Positions 6,901 through 8,606 of a DNA stretch of 8,606 nucleotides are shown here, piece after piece (position 1 is the first letter of the stretch; each line of letters starts with the position of its first letter). Under the pieces are notes generated by a model, which was given only the letters and a program-made list of their open reading frames with translations, was not told the DNA's origin and did not search any database. Position numbers and translations under genes: made by a program. This DNA is from Victivallales bacterium (GTDB taxonomy: Bacteria > Verrucomicrobiota > Lentisphaeria > Oligosphaerales > Oligosphaeraceae), in NCBI GenBank assembly GCA_900769285.1, contig CAAGGB010000047.1, positions 1-8,606 of the forward strand. The letters are read 5' to 3'.

Positions 6901-8544
6901 ATCGACTATGACTGGACGGCCAGCTACGATGAGCTGGACAACCTGGTCTCGGAGACCACGCGCACCCAGAAGGATGTGCTGACCATCCAGTATGAGTATG
7001 ACCGTGACAACTGCCTGTTGGCCAGCCGTCACGTCAGCCAGCGGCGCGGAGACTGGGACATCACCTATGACTGGGACGCCAATGGCTGCCTCGAGCGTGA
7101 GACCGCCTCCGGCGCCGAGCGCTGGACTCGCCGCTACCAGTGGAGCCCAGAGCGACGGCTGACACGGATGACGCTCGATCAGGAGCTCCCCGAGCCGCGT
7201 GGCGAGCGCGTCGACTTCCTGTATGACGCCTATGGCTCCCTGAGAGGCCATCGCCGCGTCAGCTCTACGTCCGGGCAGCCTGACCGCATCCAGGAGCATC
7301 GCCTCTGCCTGGAGCGGCATGTCTTCCGCAAGCTGCCGCGACTTCTCGACTATGAGGTCGCCGAGGCGGACGGCGCCTTCTCCTGGCGCTCCATCCTCCT
7401 CGGCGCCTCCACGCCGCTGGCACTCGATGACGGCGCACAGCGTGGGATGCTGCTCTACCATCCGCATGGCGAGCTGAGGCGGCAGGGCGAGACGCTCCGT
7501 CAGCAGACCGCCTGGTGGAGTCCCTGGCGTGGACAGGAGACGGGGCCGGGCAGTCAGGGCGAATGGCACGAGGCCGGCTCGGGGCTCGTCTATCTCCGCA
7601 ACCGGTTCTATGACCCGAGGCTTCGGCGCTTCCTCTCGCCCGACCCCGTGGACGGCATCCCACAGCAGCCCCGGACATTCCACAAGTACGCCTACTGCCA
7701 CAACGACCCCGTCAACTACTGCGACCCGATGGGGACGATAGTAATGGGAACTCTGGGGGGGGCTCTGAAAAGTATTGGTCTTGCCTTACGCAATGCCTAT
7801 ACGGTACTGACCACCTCCAAGACGATCCTTTCAACGACATCCATGCTTAATATGATGTCCATGACCTATAGTCTGACGAAGGCCATGGCTGCTAAAAAGG
7901 AGAAGCTCAATGCCACGCTCATCGTACATGGCATTGGTCCCCACATTGGGGATGGATGGGCCGATGATATGATCAAACTGCTAAGGAAGGGCAATACATC
8001 AAACAATCAGGACTACTATACCTTCACCTGGGGAGGCTTTATGGGGCTGCCCATGAATCCCGGCAATTTGTTCCAGGCAACAAGCCGGTTGCTAGATTGC
8101 CTCCCGATACCTAATACAGTCATTCATTGTCAGACGCTCTTTGGACTATGGATGACGTATCTGACCATCAGGGAGAAAGGCTATTTGAACATGAATGTGA
8201 TTGCCCACAGTTGGGGCACGGTATTAGCCAGCAATATATCACACTGGGTTCCAGAACCCCTTTCGCTGCTGGTGACCATGGGATCCCCTCTCTGGAATGG
8301 GACGGATTCTGCAAATACAAGAAGATGGGTGAATATCTATGATGTGGATGACGTGGTCATCTATCTTGGTGTTGTTGGCTCAATCGGTTTCGCGAATGCG
8401 CTCTTTGATGCAAGCCCAGATAAGCATATTGTTCAGATTGATGTGGATAATGGAGAGTATCTTGAGGCGCATACTGGCTATTGGACTAATCTGGATGTGA
8501 TTAGGGCGATTGTCTCGGAACTCTATAAACAATACCGAAACTAA
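883..8544 (+). CDS. Secreted Rhs/YD-repeat polymorphic toxin with C-terminal alpha/beta hydrolase domain
   Basis: Predicted product of 2,553 residues. Order of parts: signal peptide (1-21); transglutaminase-like region (about 29-154); a long unrecognised Gly/Val/Arg-rich region (155-620); a FlgD-like Ig domain (622-706) and a second beta domain (about 703-800); a further Ig-like domain (813-940); the start of the Rhs shell with GRSYSS (966-971) and GVGWR (980-984); YD repeats (about 1190-2125); the RHS-associated core, with YLRNRFYDP (2237-2245), RRFLSPDP (2248-2255) and DPMG (2281-2284); and a 269-residue tip with HGIG (2349-2352) and AHSWG (2441-2445). In known Rhs and TcB/C proteins the YD repeats form a hollow shell enclosing the C-terminal toxin, and the DPxG region marks where the tip is cut off. 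By analogy this protein should carry a lipase/esterase-like payload. It has no PAAR, VgrG-binding or prePAAR N-terminus, so type VI delivery is not suggested; the signal peptide points to Sec export. About 44 cysteines are present, many for an exported protein. GC content drops at the tip, as expected for an exchanged module. The Rhs class is certain; the toxic role is inferred. Confidence 0.95.
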   Translation: MVRSWMCGMVLAVLWLAGVSALGESPRRGLGELLRAYREQMTHLPGRVPQKGVGRTLADGCGNDWELSRAFQSLLAEEGIVSELVSGEVSLDSRQVAQWLPTLDASRLLGMTRREDGRWLVPMTWLRCQVDHFPQLDGGHPGEGDEWLDVFPGLVGADELTGEWLAVDSGVLGRLQRSWREAGGAQEALRQVCLGVHGACQSLLERQAEYGVAPEVLRGQGAVLGYRSGEVMGRRPVEVVSWRPAVSGEERVCELSVTVRQRGRELVRGVWDTLSWTSGRLELEWRDEERRCWPSGELGGELPVYGRRLFPVLRTETGEVSGAASGYAGQAVSVTFSLRVSGVESGTVEDERRIGDVACYVLSHGGYVAQASACDGEDGLAAFCARLGAELRQRLDVVERLLSLSYGESLDEGLRLSVVSVCPEGESLGDGLLSVDGYGLEAGELTVRGGGRELGLSVALAGVAVSSELVAGVCGGEVESLLGRHREAVREGWDWTERSEGGGVRCVRGGMELSWRGGEAGGVYDLHWLDGRGLQRRGSRVWLRNGTLAWYQPAALRGNDCLSVSSVLTGLRAGGLWTSTPLAGELSALSAWAALEECALARPRVRELCAEQRFAGVGDEPRMWFSLAADGAETWSLQVVDAQGQVVLEERGQGGQVSFDREGTDESGRRCPDGTYEVRVTFAGAGGQVSERTALLWDTTAPEVRMLAYVGEDASGRRLVVEYALEDMQAVSGELRVLSADGGEVLASVPLPSVVGVERLAVPSGAVCLVEVSALDAYGQLGGARAQVVLGTVFAGGQIWRPEGASEPESASLGLAIASPGAGERVEVGILSVLGSAAFPGGRPAGGGYQLRLHGGDGRLLECVAEERDGRWCLSYSEPTAGSRREDIEMAYPLRQATVASGELGCLDLSGLANGVYTLELVGMSGLAVDACSLDFTLDSELKSGLVEFAESDGTVRVGGLSLAVGRSYSSARRADGDCGVGWRQTFDAFDLELLDERMEAEGIDGERVSLRCGGARDVTLTLPDGKRVTFAFELRPAGNWGYSYAAVWTPPASCRWTLKALGNSQVTALPGLDPYWQATNPGTPLDMYDFPGYLLTGPDGSEYTFERERLGDYDATQEDGGSVSLTCYGNPRLTQVAFADGRRLFLDGTKLLVAEGADEPVPCLHLERDEHGRIIRLEGGDDETLTLAFAYDRLGNLVSCSRSIQGEPLALRRRYRYDDPRFPHLLTAIENGAGRRLAAFAFNAQGRLMAAGDGEAQSTSDHDVFAKVLIETDDYGNETLYRHDDRGQVTEIVYPDGGVVSLGYDQDGRETRRTDELGFVTTRDYDGEGRLTRQTNAAGGVTRFEYDGQGRLARLTSPVGTQLSRIQSTDGRHVELASSRGVRMVCDSDEEGRPTRLQVSWLPQTMTASYHDHEGTAIYDDATGNLLSASVSREGQRQTQRLQWLDEHDQTLLEHETVAESDGQGRTQRVSDSAGNWEEWRRDEEDRLMEHRRSDGSWRRFGYDAHGRQVVVWDSAGLVTCQLHDRGGRLTLSVGPESFELGPSEMPVGELRFSCGQEHGYDACGRETTRRTLADVTLTLRREADGVWELAVASAGKALAESVTEYDLRGQAVRSVDLAGVETRMGYDGDGQLIWREDADGNRTNIEYDVAGRKVAETNPLGQKAVWSYDAGGRLAEAVAPDGRSVRYDYADGQSSVTGVTRTGCEPVVLERSEQGLLLGASQGELRMGYDYDLASRLTAYRDGRGQRWTLERDVLGRIVATSSPEGRQATWRYEGVSQGFSQFVDGKGNRVEMDYGSGENPTTRKRVLVDGQLAYAVEVEGVDGRRLLDADGAELWDERWERDERHRRIRRWVNGRLESAYDYDDAGRLVSCETPGTAFALGYCRLGRLETCRYTRCGGRELPVPLEVRLEYDAAGRVVAEQVSDGWRRQVAYDDGGRVRQVSVLSQGVVQLTGEYQFDEAGRRVGLQETQVVAGQRATRTLVWEYDRLGRLVAERSRSEVPGDIDYDWTASYDELDNLVSETTRTQKDVLTIQYEYDRDNCLLASRHVSQRRGDWDITYDWDANGCLERETASGAERWTRRYQWSPERRLTRMTLDQELPEPRGERVDFLYDAYGSLRGHRRVSSTSGQPDRIQEHRLCLERHVFRKLPRLLDYEVAEADGAFSWRSILLGASTPLALDDGAQRGMLLYHPHGELRRQGETLRQQTAWWSPWRGQETGPGSQGEWHEAGSGLVYLRNRFYDPRLRRFLSPDPVDGIPQQPRTFHKYAYCHNDPVNYCDPMGTIVMGTLGGALKSIGLALRNAYTVLTTSKTILSTTSMLNMMSMTYSLTKAMAAKKEKLNATLIVHGIGPHIGDGWADDMIKLLRKGNTSNNQDYYTFTWGGFMGLPMNPGNLFQATSRLLDCLPIPNTVIHCQTLFGLWMTYLTIREKGYLNMNVIAHSWGTVLASNISHWVPEPLSLLVTMGSPLWNGTDSANTRRWVNIYDVDDVVIYLGVVGSIGFANALFDASPDKHIVQIDVDNGEYLEAHTGYWTNLDVIRAIVSELYKQYRN
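967..1344 (+). other. Transglutaminase-like N-terminal region, probably degenerate
   Basis: Residues about 29-154 follow the pattern seen at the N-terminus of many secreted Rhs proteins. A helix with LLRAYREQ (33-40) is followed by GCGNDWE (60-66), then a helix ending in LLAEEGI (74-80) and the strand LVSGEV (84-89), matching the Cys-helix part of the transglutaminase-like fold. Cys61 is in or near the position of the nucleophile. The later part, WLRCQVDHF (125-133) and WLDVFPGL (147-154), looks like the His strand and the Asp motif, but my by-eye alignment puts Cys128 or Arg127 where the catalytic His normally sits. I read it as a fold kept for structure, possibly inactive. Confidence in the fold is moderate and in loss of activity low. 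Confidence 0.5.
2746..3000 (+). other. FlgD-like Ig domain
   Basis: Residues about 622-706 show the FlgD-type Ig pattern: a Trp-containing strand with SLQVVDAQGQVV (636-647), a Gly turn, the SFDREGTDESG turn (658-668), PDGTYEVRV (672-680) and a closing DTTAP (698-702). Such domains are common spacers in large exported proteins. A second beta domain without a clear name follows (about 703-800). Confidence 0.6.
3319..3702 (+). other. Ig-like domain directly before the Rhs shell
   Basis: Residues about 813-940 carry the pattern of the Ig-like domains found next to Rhs shells: LAIASPGAGERVEVGIL (815-831), a GSA turn (835-837), a YQLRLH strand (849-854), and the closing LANGVYTLELV strand (912-922) followed by a polar strand with Asp residues. 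It probably links the N-terminal region to the shell; the shell signature GRSYSS follows about 25 residues later. Confidence 0.5.
4450..7245 (+). repeat. YD-repeat array forming the Rhs shell
   Basis: Residues about 1190-2122 contain roughly 25 degenerate repeats of the form xYDxxGRLxxxxxxxG, for example YDRLGNL at 1192-1198 and later copies such as GYDQDGRE, DYDGEGRL, EYDGQGRL, EYDVAGRK, YDYDDAGRL, EYDRLGRL and LYDAYGSL (2113-2120). At DNA level the GRL part recurs as GGACGGCTG. In solved Rhs and TcB/C structures these repeats wind into a large beta-sheet cage around the toxin. The array here is of ordinary length for an Rhs shell. The repeats are divergent enough that they are unlikely to recombine with one another often. 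Confidence 0.92.
7585..7740 (+). other. RHS-associated core domain and DPxG hinge
   Basis: Residues 2235-2286 match the RHS-associated core consensus: YLRNRFYDP (2237-2245), RRFLSPDP (2248-2255), KYAYCHNDPVN (2268-2278) and DPMG (2281-2284). In Rhs toxins this region holds the aspartates of the self-cleaving core, and the C-terminal toxin is released just after a PxxxxDPxGL motif. Here P2276, D2281, P2282 and G2284 fit, but the usual Leu is Thr2285. Confidence 0.9.
7735..8541 (+). other. C-terminal effector tip: alpha/beta hydrolase (lipase/esterase-like)
   Basis: The 269 residues after DPMG begin with a hydrophobic, Thr/Ser/Met-rich stretch (2285-2330). Then comes a hydrolase fold: strand ATLIV and oxyanion-type loop HGIGPH (2349-2354), nucleophile elbow NVIAHSWGT with Ser2443, the strand LLVTMGSPL (2462-2470) that follows the elbow in lipases, an Asp cluster YDVDD (2486-2490), and EAHTGYW with His2530 near the end. 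Ser, Asp and His are in the correct order and roughly correct spacing for a complete triad. The elbow is AxSxG rather than GxSxG, as in Bacillus family I.4 lipases. The substrate is unknown; phospholipid or neutral lipid is plausible for an anti-bacterial or anti-host effector. GC content is 38-50 % in rows counted here against 65-70 % in the shell, and rare codons (ATA, CTA, TTA, AGA, TCA) appear, which suggests a foreign module. Confidence 0.75.
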
Positions 8545-8606
8545 TCTCTAGAATCTCTAGAATCTCTAGAATCTCTAGAATCTCTAGAATCTCTAGAATC
8601 TCTAGA
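8544..8606 (+). repeat. Seven perfect tandem copies of ATCTCTAGA abutting the Rhs stop codon
   Basis: The 63 bases from the last A of the TAA to the window edge are exactly seven identical 9-base units. Each contains the palindrome TCTAGA, spaced by ATC. Adjacent copies could pair as 6-bp stems with 3-base loops, but there is no T-run, so this is not an ordinary intrinsic terminator. In the Rhs frame the sequence after the stop reads Ser-Leu-Glu repeatedly without a stop; one of the three forward frames contains TAG. The array probably continues beyond the window. It could be a hypervariable locus or an assembly breakpoint; its function is unknown. Confidence 0.95.

Noticed and set aside
3736..7701. 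A 1,321-codon open frame on the minus strand under the Rhs shell
   Set aside because: It is codon-aligned with the sense gene, so its stops correspond only to sense TTA, CTA and TCA codons, which this GC-rich shell does not use. It begins and ends where such codons are found or composition changes, and its product shows no domain character.
8544..8606. Tandem array as a CRISPR array or intrinsic terminator
   Set aside because: The units are 9 bases with no unique spacers, so it is not CRISPR. The possible stems are short, A/T-containing and lack a following T-run.

Overview
The window is dominated by one very large gene. It encodes a secreted Rhs/YD-repeat protein of about 2,553 residues (883-8544). 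A signal peptide leads into a transglutaminase-like N-terminal region and several Ig-like beta domains. These are followed by an Rhs shell of about 25 YD repeats, the RHS-associated core signature (around 7590-7736), and a C-terminal tip of about 270 residues that reads as a serine alpha/beta hydrolase (lipase/esterase-like). This is the architecture of a polymorphic toxin: a conserved encapsulating cage with an exchangeable enzymatic payload. The payload differs sharply from the shell in base composition and codon use, with the change at the end of the core (about 7735).

Layout. 2-736: C-terminal part of an unrecognised protein that opens with a Glu-Pro dipeptide repeat and ends in a Gly/Arg-rich tail. 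737-882: a 146-base GC-rich intergenic gap with a near-consensus Shine-Dalgarno but no convincing promoter or terminator just before it. 883-8544: the Rhs protein. 8544-8606: seven perfect copies of the 9-mer ATCTCTAGA, the first sharing the final A of the stop codon, running to the window edge. No immunity gene is visible; if there is one, it must lie beyond the tandem repeat.

Organism. The shell is GC-rich (about 65-70 % in the rows I counted), uses no TTA, CTA or TCA codons for more than 1,300 codons, and the protein carries a Sec-type signal peptide rather than a PAAR/VgrG-type N-terminus. That fits a high-GC bacterium, probably with a Gram-negative type envelope. Secreted Rhs proteins with a transglutaminase-like N-terminus are known from several phyla (for example Myxococcota, Verrucomicrobiota/Lentisphaerota and Planctomycetota), and nothing here lets me choose among them. 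There is no rRNA, tRNA or other taxonomic marker.

How it might work (inference): the protein is exported through Sec, the Ig-like domains present the YD-repeat cage at or beyond the cell surface, and the cage holds a lipolytic C-terminal domain until delivery to a competitor or host cell. Both window edges lie inside tandem repeats, so the ends may be assembly breaks rather than natural borders.
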